Shown here one piece after another: positions 1-8,816 of a stretch of 64,000 nucleotides of DNA; positions within the stretch are counted from its first letter, which is position 1; each line of letters begins with the position of its first letter. Made by a program: the position numbers and the translations under genes. Below the pieces are notes generated by a model that was not told the DNA's origin, did not search any database, and worked only from the letters and a program-made list of their open reading frames with translations. The stretch comes from Isoptericola chiayiensis (GTDB lineage: Bacteria > Actinomycetota > Actinomycetes > Actinomycetales > Cellulomonadaceae), in the NCBI RefSeq assembly GCF_013149805.1, contig NZ_JABEZT010000005.1:148420-212419 (forward strand), in the 5' to 3' direction.

Positions 1-2866
1 GGAACCCGTTGGCGTAGGCCACGGAGTCCTCGACGATCACGGTGCCGATCGGGCCGGTCGTGGACTTCGCGTACAGGTCCCAGCCGTCGTCGATGTTGTG
101 GTGGGCGATGTTGTACCGCAGCACGTTGCCCTCGCCGACGGTGAGCTTGACGCCGAACCCGTCGGCGTCGTTCCCGCCCGTGTCGGCGTTGTTGTGCGAC
201 ACCGAGGACAGGATTGTGTTGTGCGACGGCCACATCGACGGCGGCTCGGCGGAGAGCCCCGAGATCTGGATGCCGGTGTCCTTGTTGTGGTGCGACTCGA
301 CCCGCTCGACCACGTTGTGGTTGCCCTGGACCAGCATCGGCTTGGCCTTGTCGGCCGACCCGGTGATCTCCAGGTCGTACACGTGCCACCAGTCGCCGCG
401 GAGCACGAGGCCGCCGTCGGGCGACCCGCTCAGGTCCAGCACGGCACGGTCGCCGGGCTCGGACATCAGGGTGATCGGTGCGTCCTCCGTGCCGTCGCGG
501 CCCCGCTCGGCCACCACGTTGTGCTCGATCGCGTACGTGCCGCCGGCCAGGACGATCTGCTGACCGGCCTGCGCGAACCCGACCGCCGTGTGGATGTCCA
601 GCGGGTCGGCCTGCGTGCCCGCGCCGTCGGCGGTGCCGTCGGGCGCGACCCAGATCGACTCGCCCGGTTCGCCGTACGAGTCCACCGTGACGGTCACCGG
701 GACGTCGACCGGGTCGAACGACTCCAGCTCCTCGTACTCGCCGAGCTGCGGCTGGTCGCCCTCGGGCGTGGCCCGCGCGGTGAACTCGTTGACGCCGGGC
801 TCCAGGTCCACGGTGCCGAGCGCCTGCTCGCCCGGGGTGAGCTCCAGCCCGTCGACGACGACGTCACCGCCCGCGTCGAGGATCTGCCCGGTGCCGTGGA
901 AGTCGGCCACGAGCGGGATGTCGAGCTGCTGCTCCGGCGTCGTCGAGGTGACGTCCACCGACAGGTTCGTGGGCACGTACTCGGTCGGCGGGTCCTGGGC
1001 GGGCTCGTCGTCGTCCGGGTGGATCGTGGTGAAGTCCCACTCGGTGACGGTCACGGCGATCTTGCGGGCGGTGGCCATGCCGACGTAGTACGCCTCGGCG
1101 TTCTGCTGCAGCAGCATCTCCGGGTCGTACTGGATGACCTCGATGTCCTCACCGCCCTCGCCGGCGCCATGCCAGATGGCGTGGAAGCCGGTGTTGGACT
1201 TGCGCAGCGTGAACTCGTAGACGTCGCCGGTCTCGAACTTCGGCCCCGTCGTGACCTCGTCGCGGTACGACGGGTCGAACTCCTCGGAGTCGCTGGTGTC
1301 CCGCGCCCCGGCGGTGTTGTCGTCGGTGGCGCCGGTGTAGCCGTGCACGAACCGGGCGCCCGGGGTGCCGTTGACGACGTCGTCGGTGCCCTCGTTGTAC
1401 CGGGTGACGACGGCGCCCGCGGAGTTGAAGTAGCGGTGCGGGGAGGACTCGGCGACCAGGTCGTCGATGGCGATGACGCCGAACCCGGACTGGTTGTCCT
1501 TGGTGGCGGCGTCGGTCACCTCGAAGGTGGCCGTCAGCGTGAAGTTCTCCTCCGCCGGGTCGATCTCGGTGAAGTAGTACTGGAACCCGTCCTCGGAGGA
1601 GGCGAACTTCGTCGAGCTCTCGCGCGCGTCGAACGTGATGGTGCCGTCGCCGTTGTCGACGACCTCTCCGCCGGACCCCGCGTTCGAGCCGACGTCGGCG
1701 ATCTGCCAGCGCTCCACGGAGGTGGCGACCTCGACGTCGAAGGCCCCGCCGGTCGCGGAGTCCGACCCGCGGTGCGCGACCACGCGCACCTGGTAGGTCT
1801 CGCCCGGGGTCAGCCCGGTCACGTCGGCGGAGGTGCCGGTGACGCCGTCGAGGGCCGTCGTGAAGGTGCCGCCCTGGCCGGTCTCGACGGAGTACGTCTC
1901 GGCCTCGGCGGTGGCGGTCCACTCCAGGGACACGGTGGCCTGTCCGCCGTCGACGGCGGAGGTCAGCGCGCCGGTGACCTCCGGCCCGGTCAGGGGCAGG
2001 GAGAACCCGTCGAGGGCCGCACGCGCGGAGACCTTCGCGTCGGTCTCGCCGTACCGGGTGATCTGCACCTCGACCTCGTAGTCGCCGGACGCGGGGGGCG
2101 TGAGCGCCAAGGTTCCGGAGACGCCCTCGGCGGCACCGAGCGCCTTGTCGGCCACGGCGCCGGCGTCGTCGTACAGGACGGCGGTGACCACGTCGCCGCC
2201 GTCCGGCCCGAGCAGGCCGCTGTAGGCGACCTCGACCTGGGCCGGGTCGTCGGCGCTCAGGGCGACCGAGTCGACGGTCGGCTCCGGGACGTCGGCCCAC
2301 GCGCCGCGGCCGCTGTCGTCGACGGCACCGATCTGGGCGTAGAAGACGTTGACGCCGGAGCTCGGGGAGGCGAGCCAGTAGTCGCCGGCGGCCGCGATGT
2401 CGAACGACGCGGTCGCCACGGGGGTGCCCTCGTCGTCGGCGAGCGCGTCGACACGGTCGACCTCGCCGCTCGCGTCGAACAGGGCGAGCGCACGGTCGCT
2501 GCTGCCGCTGCTGGAGCGGGCGTTGACGACGACCTCGGTGGGCACCTGCTCGGCGTCCACGCTGAAGTGGAGCGAGCGGCGGTCCTCGTCGCCGGACCCG
2601 TTGAGCTTGATGCGCTGGGTGAAGACGTCGCCGCGGTCGGAGACGCGGTCGGTGCCGTCGACCGAGACGTCCTTCTCCGCGTCGGCGCGGATCGTGAAGT
2701 CGGTACCGGTGTCGACCACGGTGGTGTAGTCGCCGGGTGCGAGGTCGTTCGCGTTCAGGGCCGTCTCCGGGCCGACCGCCGTGGCGGCGGGGGCACCGGC
2801 GACCGCCAGCGCCGTGACCGCGGCAGCGGCCAACGACGCGCGGATGCGCTTGCCTGTCGGTGTCAT
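1..2866 (-). CDS. Secreted pectate lyase, PL9-like, C-terminus cut by window edge
   Basis: About 955 codons are visible, starting at an ATG at 2866 with GAGGAG 6 nt upstream, and the frame runs off the left edge. The first ~30 residues are a signal peptide (basic MTPTGKRIR, Ala-rich core, ATA-V cleavage region). Then come beta-rich segments, a fibronectin-III-like stretch, a lectin/glucanase-like segment (around residues 390-600), and from about residue 740 a right-handed beta-helix. The helix carries NDADGFGVK and NIDDGWDLY, which match the calcium-binding Asp cluster and catalytic Lys region of polysaccharide lyase family 9. The expected role is extracellular beta-elimination of pectate. 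The family is inferred from these motifs; another beta-helix uronate lyase is possible. Very long reading frames on the opposite strand are GC-driven shadows. Confidence 0.8.
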   Translation of the reverse strand, partial: MTPTGKRIRASLAAAAVTALAVAGAPAATAVGPETALNANDLAPGDYTTVVDTGTDFTIRADAEKDVSVDGTDRVSDRGDVFTQRIKLNGSGDEDRRSLHFSVDAEQVPTEVVVNARSSSGSSDRALALFDASGEVDRVDALADDEGTPVATASFDIAAAGDYWLASPSSGVNVFYAQIGAVDDSGRGAWADVPEPTVDSVALSADDPAQVEVAYSGLLGPDGGDVVTAVLYDDAGAVADKALGAAEGVSGTLALTPPASGDYEVEVQITRYGETDAKVSARAALDGFSLPLTGPEVTGALTSAVDGGQATVSLEWTATAEAETYSVETGQGGTFTTALDGVTGTSADVTGLTPGETYQVRVVAHRGSDSATGGAFDVEVATSVERWQIADVGSNAGSGGEVVDNGDGTITFDARESSTKFASSEDGFQYYFTEIDPAEENFTLTATFEVTDAATKDNQSGFGVIAIDDLVAESSPHRYFNSAGAVVTRYNEGTDDVVNGTPGARFVHGYTGATDDNTAGARDTSDSEEFDPSYRDEVTTGPKFETGDVYEFTLRKSNTGFHAIWHGAGEGGEDIEVIQYDPEMLLQQNAEAYYVGMATARKIAVTVTEWDFTTIHPDDDEPAQDPPTEYVPTNLSVDVTSTTPEQQLDIPLVADFHGTGQILDAGGDVVVDGLELTPGEQALGTVDLEPGVNEFTARATPEGDQPQLGEYEELESFDPVDVPVTVTVDSYGEPGESIWVAPDGTADGAGTQADPLDIHTAVGFAQAGQQIVLAGGTYAIEHNVVAERGRDGTEDAPITLMSEPGDRAVLDLSGSPDGGLVLRGDWWHVYDLEITGSADKAKPMLVQGNHNVVERVESHHNKDTGIQISGLSAEPPSMWPSHNTILSSVSHNNADTGGNDADGFGVKLTVGEGNVLRYNIAHHNIDDGWDLYAKSTTGPIGTVIVEDSVAYANGF

Positions 2867-2909
2867 GGATCTCCTCGTCGAGATACGTGCCGTCGTCATC
2901 GAACGACAC

Positions 2910-2925
2910 GAGAAACCGGTTTCTC
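2910..2925. promoter_or_regulatory. Perfect 16-bp palindrome upstream of pectate lyase (LacI-type operator candidate)
   Basis: GAGAAACCGGTTTCTC is a perfect palindrome centred about 51 bp upstream of the lyase ATG. The CCGG-centred AAACC/GGTTT form is typical of LacI-family operators of sugar genes. The adjoining GTTTCTCATAACGGT (2919-2933) differs at only three central bases from GTTTTCGATAACGGT in the LacI-gene/transporter intergenic region at 47162-47176, so a related regulator may act at both. Confidence 0.5.
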
Positions 2926-2969
2926 ATAACGGTAACCGCTCTCCCACGTCCGGGTCAAGACCACCGAAC

Positions 2970-3063
2970 TGCCGATGTCGGCAAAACGGACCGAGGTCGG
3001 CAGTCCGCACTGCCGATTCGGCGACGTTCTACCGACATCGGCAGAACGGACCGCGAGGTGGCG
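2970..3063. repeat. Five-unit 20-bp-period repeat array between divergent genes
   Basis: Units begin at about 2970, 2990, 3011, 3030 and 3050 (spacing 20, 21, 19, 20). Each has a palindromic core of the form TRCCGA-NN-TCGGCA followed by about six variable bases such as AAACGG or GAACGG; the last unit is degenerate. The array fills the promoter side of the sirtuin gene. It resembles the arrays at 19154, 41313 and 48297 in period but not in sequence. Confidence 0.7.
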
Positions 3064-3159
3064 GGCGGGCGACGGCGGAGCACCGGGCGCCGTCGACGTG
3101 ACGAGCGGAACGCCCCGGCACGACGGCGGCCGCACCACCGCCGTCGTACGCTCGAGGAC

Positions 3160-4068
3160 GTGGAACCCGCCGCCCGCCCGCTCGCCCCGACCTACCAGGA
3201 ACGGCGCTGGGAGCTCCCCCCGGACGCGGTCGTCCACCACGGCACCGTCGACGACGCCGCCCGCGTCCTCGCCGGGCGCACGTTCACCGTGCTGACCGGT
3301 GCCGGCATCTCCACGGACTCCGGCATCCCCGACTACCGCAGCCCCGACTCCCCGCCCCGCAACCCGATGACATACCAGCAGTTCGTCGGCGACGCGGGGT
3401 TCCGGCGCCACTACTGGGCCCGCAACCACGTGGGCTGGCAGCACGTGGACCGCACCCACCCGAACGCCGGCCACCGCACCCTCGCCGAGCTCGAGCAGCG
3501 CGGGATCGTGCGCGGCGTCATCACCCAGAACGTCGACCTGCTGCACGAGGACGCCGGCTCCCGCGTCGTCATCGACCTGCACGGCCGCTACGACCGCGTC
3601 ATCTGCCTGCAGTGCGGCCGCGTCATCTCCCGCACCCACCTGGCCGAGCGGCTCGACGCCCTCAACCCCGGCTTCGTCGAGTCCGTGCTCGACGGCGGCA
3701 CCACCGTCGCCGACATCGAGGTCGCTCCGGACGCCGACGCCGTCATCGCCAAGACGTCCCACTTCAACCCGGCCGACTGCGAGTTCTGCGGGGGCGTCCT
3801 CAAGCCGGAGATCGTCTACTTCGGCGAGAACGTCCCGCGCGAGCGGGTCGACCGGGCGTTCGCGCTCGTCGAGTCGGCCGACGCGCTGCTCGTCGCCGGC
3901 ACGTCCCTGACCGTGATGAGCGGGCTGCGGTTCGTGCGCCGCGCCGCCAAGAACGGTCAGCCGATCGTCATCGTCAACCGCGGCGAGACACGCGGCGACC
4001 CGCTCGCCACGGTCAAGGTCGACGCCGGCGCCACCGAGACGCTCGTGGGGCTCGCCACCCGGCTCTGA
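3160..4068 (+). CDS. NAD-dependent protein deacylase (sirtuin)
   Basis: 302 residues from a GTG at 3160. The frame stays open further upstream but only through the repeat array, so this start was chosen. Sirtuin signatures appear in order: GAGIS at 47-51 followed by DSGIPDYRS, TQNVDLLH near 122-129, catalytic His141 in LHGR, a structural zinc site of two CxxC pairs (C149/C152 and C207/C210), and KPEIVYFGENVP. The family removes acyl groups from lysine using NAD+, giving nicotinamide and O-acyl-ADP-ribose; in bacteria it commonly reactivates acetyl-CoA synthetase. The ~50-residue insert between the zinc pairs is typical of long bacterial sirtuins. It stands alone between a divergent lyase and the next gene, with no acs or acetyltransferase gene adjacent. 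Confidence 0.92.
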   Translation: MEPAARPLAPTYQERRWELPPDAVVHHGTVDDAARVLAGRTFTVLTGAGISTDSGIPDYRSPDSPPRNPMTYQQFVGDAGFRRHYWARNHVGWQHVDRTHPNAGHRTLAELEQRGIVRGVITQNVDLLHEDAGSRVVIDLHGRYDRVICLQCGRVISRTHLAERLDALNPGFVESVLDGGTTVADIEVAPDADAVIAKTSHFNPADCEFCGGVLKPEIVYFGENVPRERVDRAFALVESADALLVAGTSLTVMSGLRFVRRAAKNGQPIVIVNRGETRGDPLATVKVDAGATETLVGLATRL

Positions 4069-4094
4069 ACCTGCCACCGTCCTAGGCTGGGTCC

Positions 4095-5564
4095 ATGGAG
4101 GACGTGATCGTCGTCGGGTCGGGGCCGAACGGCCTCGCCGCCGCGGTCACGCTCGCACGCGTCGGCCTGTCGGTGACGGTGCTGGAGGCGCAGCCCACGC
4201 CCGGCGGCGGGTCCCGCACCCTCGACCTCGGCCTCGCGGACGGCCTGCGGCATGACGTCTGCTCCGCGGTCCACCCGATGGCGTGGGCCTCACCGTTCTT
4301 CCGTGCGTTCGACCTGCCCGCGCACGGCGTCGAGCTGCTCACCCCCGAGGCCTCCTACGCCCAGCCGCTGCCCGACGGTCGCGCAGGGGTCGCCTACCGC
4401 GACGTCGACCTCACGGCCGAACGCCTCGGCGTCGACGGCGGCGCCTGGCGTTCGCTGCTCGGCCCGCTGGCCGCACGGTGGGAGTCCGTCGTCGCGCTCG
4501 CCCTCGGCGACAAGCGGTCGCTGCCCGACGTCGGTGGGCTGGTCGGGGCGGCACGGTTCGGCGTGGCGATGCTCGAGCAGGGCACGGGCGCGTGGGGTGC
4601 CCGGTTCCGCACCGAGGAGGCGGCCGCGCTGCTGACCGGCGTCGCGTCCCACTCGATCGCCCCGATGCCGTCGCTCGGCTCGGCCGGGACGGCGCTGCTG
4701 CTCGGCGCCCTCGGCCACGCGGCGCCGTCGGGCGAGGGCGGGTTCGACGGCGGCTGGCCGGTCCCGCGCGGCGGCTCCGGCGCGATCGCCGCAGCACTGG
4801 TGGCGGACCTCGAGGCGCACGGCGGTACGGTCGTCACCGATCACCCGGTGCGCGCCTACTCCGACATCCCCTCCGCGCACGCCTACCTCTTCGACACCCC
4901 CGTGGGCACGCTCCTCGACGTGCTCGGCGACGCGCTCTTCCCCACCTGCCACCGGGCTCTGTCCCGGTTCCCCGGCGGCAACGCGGCCGCCAAGGTGGAC
5001 CTGGTGCTCGACGGCCCGATCCCCTGGGCCGCGCCCGAGATCGCGCGAGCCGGCACGGTGCACGTCGGAGGGACGCGCGCCGAGATGGCCCGCGCGGAGT
5101 CCGAGGTGGCCGCCGGCCGGCACGCCGCGGCACCGATGTGCCTGGTCAGCGACCCGACCGTCGTCGACCCGTCCCGCGCCTCCGGCGGGCTGCGACCCGT
5201 GTGGGCCTACGCGCACGTGCCCGCCGGCTCGACGCGGGACGTCACCGACGTCGTCCTCGACCAGCTCGACCGCTTCGCCCCCGGGGTGCGGGACGTCGTC
5301 GTCGCCTCCCGGTGCACCCCGGCCTCGGAGCTCGTGGGGCACAACCTCAACCTGGTCGACGGGGACATCGCAGGCGGGCGGACGAGCCTGTGGCGGATGA
5401 TCGCCCGACCCACCGCGGCGGCGAACCCGTACCGGCAGGCCGGGAACGTCTACCTCTGCTCGGCGTCCACGCCGCCCGGCCCGGGCGTGCACGGCATGGC
5501 CGGCTGGCACGCGGCCCGCCGTGCCGCCCGGGACGTGTTCGGGACCCGGGTCCCGGCCCTCTGA
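4095..5564 (+). CDS. FAD-dependent phytoene-dehydrogenase-like oxidoreductase
   Basis: 489 residues. The N-terminus has a Rossmann FAD/NAD fingerprint (VVGSGPNGLAAAVTLARVG, then the acidic strand end VLEAQ and a GGGSRT motif), as in the CrtI/phytoene-desaturase and monoamine-oxidase superfamily. The C-terminus has the second FAD contact (NVYLCSASTPPGPGVHGMAG). No carotenoid synthesis genes flank it, so a carotenoid role is not supported; this uncharacterised actinobacterial subgroup is usually annotated NAD(P)/FAD-dependent oxidoreductase. It follows the sirtuin by 26 nt on the same strand and could be co-transcribed with it. Confidence 0.85.
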   Translation: MEDVIVVGSGPNGLAAAVTLARVGLSVTVLEAQPTPGGGSRTLDLGLADGLRHDVCSAVHPMAWASPFFRAFDLPAHGVELLTPEASYAQPLPDGRAGVAYRDVDLTAERLGVDGGAWRSLLGPLAARWESVVALALGDKRSLPDVGGLVGAARFGVAMLEQGTGAWGARFRTEEAAALLTGVASHSIAPMPSLGSAGTALLLGALGHAAPSGEGGFDGGWPVPRGGSGAIAAALVADLEAHGGTVVTDHPVRAYSDIPSAHAYLFDTPVGTLLDVLGDALFPTCHRALSRFPGGNAAAKVDLVLDGPIPWAAPEIARAGTVHVGGTRAEMARAESEVAAGRHAAAPMCLVSDPTVVDPSRASGGLRPVWAYAHVPAGSTRDVTDVVLDQLDRFAPGVRDVVVASRCTPASELVGHNLNLVDGDIAGGRTSLWRMIARPTAAANPYRQAGNVYLCSASTPPGPGVHGMAGWHAARRAARDVFGTRVPAL

Positions 5565-5617
5565 CCCGCGCCGACCGCGCCAGTGCGCCCGAGCGCCCGA
5601 GCGCCGGACCGCCAGCG

Positions 5618-5680
5618 CGCCGATGGCTAGGATTTGTTGCAGTTCGGCGCGGATACTGCAACACATCGTAGCCATCGGCG
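5618..5680. terminator. Long intergenic hairpin between convergent genes
   Basis: Inverted arms of 26 bp (5618-5643 and 5655-5680, two mismatches) around an 11-nt loop. The inner part reads TTGTTGCAGT...ACTGCAACA and the outer part GATGGCTA...TAGCCATC. It lies between the convergent oxidoreductase and DUF4097 genes, so a bidirectional terminator is the simplest reading, but there is no U tract and the stem is unusually long and less GC-rich than its surroundings. It could also be a dispersed palindromic element. Confidence 0.6.
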
Positions 5681-5732
5681 GCCCAGGTCAGCGGTCGGCG
5701 GCCGTCAGACCGGCGGGCGGAGGCCGGGGCTC

Positions 5733-6740
5733 TCAGGGGCCCAGGTAGGTGACGTCCCCGTTCGAGCTGTGGATCTCCACCGTTCGCGGCGCCGCGGGGT
5801 CGGTCGGCCCCTCGACGGTCCGCTCCCCGTTCGACGTCTCGATGGTCAGCGCCACCGGCTCGCCGTCGCCGGTCACGGTGACGTCGCCGTTGGAGGTCTC
5901 GGCGAGCACGTCGCCGGCCACGCCGGACACCTCGACCCACCCGTTCGCGGTCCGCACCTCGGCGTCGCCGCCGACGTCCCGCAGCTCCACGTCGCCGTTG
6001 TCCGTCCCGACCACGGCGTCCCCGGCGGCGTCGGTCACCCGGACGCCGCCGTTCGACGTGCGGACGTCCAACGACCCGCCGATCCGACCGACCTCGACGT
6101 CCCCGTTGCGGGTGTGCGCGCGCAGGTCACCGTCGAGGTCGGCAGCGAGCACGGAACCGTTCGAGGAGTCGAGGTCCACGTCTCCGGCGAGCCCTTCGGC
6201 CCGCACCTCGCCGTTCGAGGTCCGCACCGTCACGGCGATGTCCGGCGGGACGACGGCGTGCAGCTCGCCGGCGCACGTCCACGACCACCACACCCAGGTC
6301 GGGCAGGTGTTCTCGAGGACCAGGGTGTCGCCGACCGTGTCGACGGAGTACCGCGGCTCGGTCAGCCCGCCCCGGGACACCACCTCGACGGACACGTCGG
6401 TGACGTCGTCGTCGGACCGGACGGTCACGTCACCGTCGGCGACCAGCTCCACCTCGGCTGCGGCGGAGTGCGTCTCGGAGGTGGTGCGGGTGTCGGTGAG
6501 CGCCCAGTCGACCAGGTGCAGGGCACCCCAGGCGACCATCAGCGCGGCGACGACGACGCCGATGCCGAGCAGCGCACGGCCGAGACCGCTGCGCCGGGGG
6601 TCCGGTGCCGGCGGGTCACCGGCCGACGACGGCGGTCCCCCGGGCGGCGGGCCCTGCTGCGGCGCGGTGGTGCCGTGGGATGCGGCGCCCGGGGCGGTGT
6701 CCCCCTGCGTGGTGGTGCCCGGCGAGGTGTCGTGGCTCAT
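5733..6740 (-). CDS. DUF4097-family membrane-anchored beta-strand repeat protein
   Basis: 335 residues: a cytoplasmic Pro/Gly/Thr-rich N-terminus (~1-50), one membrane helix (LLGIGVVVAALMVAWGAL), then a beta-solenoid-like domain with about nine [ST]xNG turns (TSNGEV, SSNGSV, TRNGDV, TSNGGV, TDNGDV, TANGWV, TSNGDV, TSNGER, SSNGDV) at 18-20-residue spacing. This is the DUF4097 pattern (also called adhesin-like or LiaX-like). Its ATG overlaps the stop of the upstream response regulator (ATGA), so it is translationally coupled to that two-component system. Proteins of this type often accompany envelope-stress regulators; the molecular role here is unknown. Confidence 0.85.
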   Translation of the reverse strand: MSHDTSPGTTTQGDTAPGAASHGTTAPQQGPPPGGPPSSAGDPPAPDPRRSGLGRALLGIGVVVAALMVAWGALHLVDWALTDTRTTSETHSAAAEVELVADGDVTVRSDDDVTDVSVEVVSRGGLTEPRYSVDTVGDTLVLENTCPTWVWWSWTCAGELHAVVPPDIAVTVRTSNGEVRAEGLAGDVDLDSSNGSVLAADLDGDLRAHTRNGDVEVGRIGGSLDVRTSNGGVRVTDAAGDAVVGTDNGDVELRDVGGDAEVRTANGWVEVSGVAGDVLAETSNGDVTVTGDGEPVALTIETSNGERTVEGPTDPAAPRTVEIHSSNGDVTYLGP

Positions 6741-7396
6741 CGTGCTTCTCCGTTCCGGTCCAGCCAGCGCAGCACCGCCAGGACACGACGGTGCGTGTCG
6801 GCGTCGACGGGCAGCCCCAGCTTGGTGAGGATGTTGGTGACGTGCTTCTCCACGGCGGCGGGCCCGACGACGAGCCGGTCCGCGATCGCGGCGTTGGACA
6901 GCCCTTCGGCCATGAGGGCGAGCACCTCGCGCTCCCGGGGGGTGAGGTCGTCGAGCTCGTGGCGGGTGCGGGCGAGCACCTGGGAGACGACCTCGGGGTC
7001 GAGGACGGTGCCGCCGCCGGCGACCCGGGCGACGGCGTCGAGGAACTCCTCGACGTCGGCGACGCGGTCCTTGAGCACGTAGCCGACGGCTCGGCTCCCG
7101 TGGGCGAACAGCTCGGCGGCGTAGCGCTGCTCCACGTACTGCGAGAGCACCAGCACGGGCAGGTCGGGGTAGAGGCTGCGCAGGTGCACGGCGGCCCGCA
7201 GGCCCTCGTCGGTGTGCGACGGCGGCATCCGCACGTCGGTGACGAGGAGGTCCGGCAGGCTGGCGTCGGGCGCCGTGAGGGCGGCGACCATGTCCTCGGC
7301 CGTGCGGTGCCCGACGACGTCGTGCCCCTCGGTCTGCAGCAGCCGGGTCAGTCCGTCCAGCAGCAGGACGGAGTCCTCGGCGATCACGATGCGCAC
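6737..7396 (-). CDS. NarL/LuxR-type response regulator (LiaR-like)
   Basis: 219 residues from a GTG at 7396. The receiver domain has acidic residues near 7-8, phospho-acceptor Asp54 in LLVTDVRMPP, and Lys in GYVLKDR. The C-terminal LuxR helix-turn-helix (LTPREREVLALMAEGLSNAAIADRL...VEKHVTNILTKLGL) binds DNA. The start overlaps the last 13 nt of the kinase gene and the stop overlaps the DUF4097 start, giving a tight kinase-regulator-effector operon. The longer open frame upstream of 7396 is the shadow of the kinase gene. Confidence 0.93.
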   Translation of the reverse strand: MRIVIAEDSVLLLDGLTRLLQTEGHDVVGHRTAEDMVAALTAPDASLPDLLVTDVRMPPSHTDEGLRAAVHLRSLYPDLPVLVLSQYVEQRYAAELFAHGSRAVGYVLKDRVADVEEFLDAVARVAGGGTVLDPEVVSQVLARTRHELDDLTPREREVLALMAEGLSNAAIADRLVVGPAAVEKHVTNILTKLGLPVDADTHRRVLAVLRWLDRNGEAR

Positions 7397-8739
7397 GGCA
7401 GCTCCACTCGCAGGCGGGTGCCCGCTCCGGGCGGGCTGGTCAGGTCGAAGGTGCCGTCCAGGGCTGCGACGCGGCCGCGCAGCCCGGCCAGCCCGGAACC
7501 GGGCCGGGCCTCGGCACCGCCGGCTCCGTCGTCGGACACCTCGACGAGCAGGCGGGCCGGCCCCTCGGGGTCGGGGACGACGGCGGCACGCACGTGGGCG
7601 CGGGTGGCTCGCGCGTGCCGGGCGACGTTGGTGAGCGCCTCGGCGACGACGAAGTAGGCGGCGGCCTGCACCCCGGAGCCCGCCCGGCCCAGGTCGGGTC
7701 CGGCGTCGACCCGGACGGGGACGGGGCTGCGGGCCGCGAGCGCCGAGAGGGCGTCGTCGAGCCCGCGGTCGGCGAGCACGGCGGGGTGGATGCCGCGGAC
7801 GAGGTCGCGCAGCTCGGCGAGGGTCTCCTTGACCTCGGTGTGGGCGTGCTCGACGGCGGTGACGGCGGCGGCCGGGTCGGTCTCGGCGGCGCGGCGGGCC
7901 GTGCCGAGCGCGACGCCGAGGGCGACGAGGCGCTGCTGGGCGCCGTCGTGCAGGTCGCGTTCGATGCGGCGGCGTTCGGCGTCGGCGGCCTCGAGGGCGG
8001 CGGCGCGGGTCTCGGTGAGCTCGACGGCGCGCTGCCGGGCGCTGGTCGCGGCGGTCTCGGCGGCGCGGGCCTCGGCCTCGGCGGCGTGCTGGGCGGCGCG
8101 GGCCGCCGAGGCCGGGGAGACGCCCAGCATCGCCTGGGCGAGGGATGCCGTGACGAGGGTGCCGACCTGGGCCAGGACGGCGGCGAGCCAGGCGAGCACG
8201 ACCGCCACCGGGACGGCGAGCAGCCAGGAGAGGTCCGCGGGCTGGGTGACCACCGAGTGCACGCCGAGGATCACGGCGGCGACGGCGCTGCCGGCCGCGA
8301 CCACGGCGAGCGAGAGGAACGTGGTGACGACGACCAGCCCGGCGACGGCGTACGCGGTGGCGAGCCAGCCGCGCCGGTCGGTGAGCTCCGCCGTCGTCCG
8401 GCCCCACCAGCCGGGCCGGGCGGGCCGGCGGCGGCCCGGGTCCTGGATCGCGATGCCGGTCTGCGCGGCCAGGCGGGCACGCTCCGCGGCGGCGAACCAG
8501 CGGGCGAGCCACAGGGTGGCCGGCAGCACGAGGAGGCCGAGCCCGAGGGCGGGCACGAGGGACGCCGCCACGAGGACCAGGTCGAAGACGACCAGGCCGA
8601 CGGTGACGAGCCACAGGTAGCCCAGGGCGAGCTGGGCGAGTCCGCGCCAGGTGGCGCCGGCCCACGGTGCACGCAGGAGTCCTGGGAGGCTCGTGACGGC
8701 CGGCGCGGTCTCGCGCGGCACGGAGCGGGTGCTGGTCAT
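7384..8739 (-). CDS. Membrane sensor histidine kinase, HisKA_3 type
   Basis: 451 residues. The N-terminal half has two hydrophobic hairpins (about residues 40-80 and 128-200, four to five predicted helices) with little extracytoplasmic loop, suggesting intramembrane sensing. A coiled Ala/Glu-rich linker (205-255) follows, then ERRRIERDLHDGAQQR with phospho-acceptor His264 (the HisKA_3 dimerisation pattern of NarX/LiaS/DesK kinases), and a HATPase_c domain with GSGLAGLRGRV. It forms an operon with the overlapping response regulator and DUF4097 gene. The stimulus is unknown; cell-envelope stress is inferred from topology and partners. Confidence 0.9.
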   Translation of the reverse strand: MTSTRSVPRETAPAVTSLPGLLRAPWAGATWRGLAQLALGYLWLVTVGLVVFDLVLVAASLVPALGLGLLVLPATLWLARWFAAAERARLAAQTGIAIQDPGRRRPARPGWWGRTTAELTDRRGWLATAYAVAGLVVVTTFLSLAVVAAGSAVAAVILGVHSVVTQPADLSWLLAVPVAVVLAWLAAVLAQVGTLVTASLAQAMLGVSPASAARAAQHAAEAEARAAETAATSARQRAVELTETRAAALEAADAERRRIERDLHDGAQQRLVALGVALGTARRAAETDPAAAVTAVEHAHTEVKETLAELRDLVRGIHPAVLADRGLDDALSALAARSPVPVRVDAGPDLGRAGSGVQAAAYFVVAEALTNVARHARATRAHVRAAVVPDPEGPARLLVEVSDDGAGGAEARPGSGLAGLRGRVAALDGTFDLTSPPGAGTRLRVELPCAS

Positions 8740-8762
8740 GACCTCGACACTAGGCAGCGGCC

Positions 8763-8786
8763 GGTCCGCGCGGAATGCGGCGGACC
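8763..8786. promoter_or_regulatory. Inverted repeat upstream of the kinase operon
   Basis: Perfect 7-bp arms GGTCCGC and GCGGACC separated by 10 bp lie about 24-47 bp upstream of the kinase ATG. The position fits an autoregulatory site for the operon's LuxR-type regulator. Only symmetry and position support this. Confidence 0.35.
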
Positions 8787-8816
8787 CACGTCCTCACGGT
8801 AGGGCTGTCCCGACCG

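Noticed and set aside
98-2929. 943-codon open frame on the plus strand opposite the pectate lyase
   Set aside because: Arg/Val/Gly/Asp-rich translation without motifs; it is the GC-driven antisense shadow of a frame with a signal peptide and PL9 motifs. The same applies to other very long antisense frames (for example 9417-11285, 12167-16384, 59364-61991).
2866-3160. Small coding genes in the pectate lyase-sirtuin gap
   Set aside because: Open frames here run through the 20-bp array and lack ribosome sites.
4095-5564. Carotenoid biosynthesis assignment (crtI)
   Set aside because: No crtB, crtE or cyclase gene nearby, and the protein belongs to a broad oxidoreductase group.
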